Shown: piece by piece, positions 5,887 to 6,455 of the stretch
Numbering within the stretch: the stretch's first letter is position 1
How the letters are laid out: every line of letters begins with the position of its first letter
Source of the DNA: Actinomycetes bacterium
GTDB lineage: Bacteria; Actinomycetota; Actinomycetes; Mycobacteriales; Micromonosporaceae
Reading direction: 5' to 3'
DNA: 6,455 nucleotides
Assembly (NCBI GenBank): GCA_023437285.1
Contig: JAEZGP010000045.1
Coordinates: 1-6,455, forward strand
Made by a program: the position numbers and the translations under genes
Notes under the pieces: model-generated
Database searches by the model: none
Seen by the model: the letters and a program-made list of their open reading frames with translations, nothing else
Told to the model about the DNA's origin: nothing

Positions 5887-5914
5887 GCGAAACACGAGTC
5901 TCCTGCGAAACACG
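5887..5914. repeat. Short direct repeat GCGAAACACG, twice at 18-bp spacing
   Basis: GCGAAACACG lies at 5887-5896 and 5905-5914, each copy preceded within one base by CTCCT (5881-5885 and 5900-5904). The result is a two-unit tandem of about 18 bp. It lies 50 to 80 bases upstream of the PH gene start on the minus strand, where an activator or repressor could bind. Spacing of just under two helical turns would put both copies on nearly the same face of the DNA. Confidence 0.6.
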
Positions 5915-5933
5915 CGCCTCCCGGCTTTGCTGT

Positions 5934-6003
5934 GTCCACACTGGATTCGTGGACGCAAAGAGGTGCCTGGGCGCCGCATTGGGTCCACGAATCTTATGTG
6001 GAC
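5934..6003. repeat. Twin palindromes (GTCCAC-N9-GTGGAC twice) that together form one long hairpin
   Basis: Two 21-bp elements, 5934-5954 and 5983-6003, each begin with GTCCAC and end with GTGGAC. They are also reverse complements of one another except at three central positions (5941-5943 against 5994-5996, one of which is a G-T). The region can therefore form two small hairpins or one hairpin with 7 + 11 perfect pairs and a 28-base loop. The right element begins two bases after the stop of the GTPase gene on the minus strand, which suits a terminator. The paired symmetric sites, 49 bp centre to centre, upstream of the PH gene also suit a regulator binding array. Confidence 0.7.
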
Positions 6004-6005
6004 GA

Positions 6006-6455
6006 TCAACTACGGCCGGCGGCGCGGAGCGCGGCCCGGGCATCGCCGTAGCGGCGGAGCAGGTCGGCGACCGGCCCGACGACGTACTCGTCGGCGACCC
6101 CGGCCACCGCCCTCGTCAGCCGGGCGGACGCCCGCCGCCCCGCGCGGGCTGCCGCCACCCGTACGAGCAGCCGGGCGACGAAGGAGAGGACCACCGCGCC
6201 GAGGACGCCGCCGATGAGCAGCGCGGTCGGCAGCGGAAGCCGGCCCACTTCGGGCATCGGCGGCTCGGGCAGCGCGATGGCGAACAGGGCATACCGGACG
6301 AGAAGCCACAGTACGCCGGCCACGATCGCCGCCGTCGCCAACCACTGGAGCAGCCCGATGACGCGCCACCACCAGCGCTTCCCCGGTACGCCGAGGTCGG
6401 TGCGGGCGACCGCGATGTCGAGCGCGGTCGCCAAGTCGTCGCGGCGGGACCGGGC
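6006..6455 (-). CDS. C-terminal part of a probable membrane-associated GTPase (5' end outside the window)
   Basis: The frame is open to the window edge, giving the last 149 residues and a TGA stop. A TTG at 6434 is not a likely start because codons continue without a break upstream and the fragment begins in mid-domain. Visible parts are an RRDDLATALDIAVARTDLG stretch (4-22), Arg-Trp-Trp-Trp-Arg (27-31), a membrane helix (about 32-52), a Pro-rich loop PEPPMPEVGRLPLP (63-76), a second membrane helix (about 77-97) and an Arg/Ala-rich helical tail. By memory this pattern is the C-terminal membrane hairpin of the large Era- or dynamin-like GTPases of actinobacteria, whose G domain would lie upstream. 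No GTPase motif is inside the window, so the family call is an inference. The stop is followed at once by the twin palindromes. Confidence 0.65.
   Translation of the reverse strand, partial: ARSRRDDLATALDIAVARTDLGVPGKRWWWRVIGLLQWLATAAIVAGVLWLLVRYALFAIALPEPPMPEVGRLPLPTALLIGGVLGAVVLSFVARLLVRVAAARAGRRASARLTRAVAGVADEYVVGPVADLLRRYGDARAALRAAGRS

Noticed and set aside
5858..6043. 61-codon minus-strand frame between the GTPase and PH genes
   Set aside because: It runs over the twin palindromes and the direct repeat and overlaps the GTPase end in another frame; GGAGG-like bases in the repeat are not placed for a convincing start.

Overview
The window looks like chromosomal DNA from a high-GC actinobacterium, most likely of the Micromonosporaceae or a related group. 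That assignment is an inference from four things: third codon positions that are almost all G or C, GTG starts, a dihydrolipoyl dehydrogenase of the LpdC type known from Mycobacterium, and small actinobacterial families (a bPH_6-like membrane protein and the tail of a large membrane GTPase). No transposase, integrase, CRISPR array, tRNA or rRNA was found.

Layout from left to right. The window starts in an impure 33-base run of C. A minus-strand polytopic membrane protein follows (43-1218). Its membrane part resembles the sensor half of actinobacterial histidine kinases but has no kinase domain, and it runs in frame into an acidic 70-residue tail that has its own strong ribosome binding site. 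A 16-bp tandem repeat (1307-1385) separates it from a minus-strand TMTC-like membrane glycosyltransferase with five C-terminal TPR repeats (1386-3275). A perfect 21-bp interrupted palindrome lies just ahead of that gene's start. Next is a small ArsR-type repressor on the minus strand (3436-3723), divergent from lpdA on the plus strand (3818-5218). The 94-bp gap between these two starts holds a sigma70-like promoter facing lpdA, and a perfect 12-bp AT-rich palindrome covers its -10 box.

lpdA converges on a minus-strand PH-domain membrane protein (5372-5836). The 153-bp gap between them is packed with hairpins and about three copies of a 43/44-bp repeat that reaches into the last codons of the PH gene. 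Upstream of the PH gene is a 169-bp intergenic region with a short direct repeat and a pair of similar palindromes (GTCCAC-N9-GTGGAC, twice) that together can form one long hairpin. The window ends inside the C-terminal membrane domain of a probable GTPase (6006-6455, partial).

Most of the coding content is housekeeping or common actinobacterial material, and I do not see a new multi-gene system. The observations most worth a second look are the apparent read-through fusion at 43-318, the shared ArsR/lpdA control region, the twin palindromes at 5934-6003 and the 43-bp repeat family at 5238-5390.
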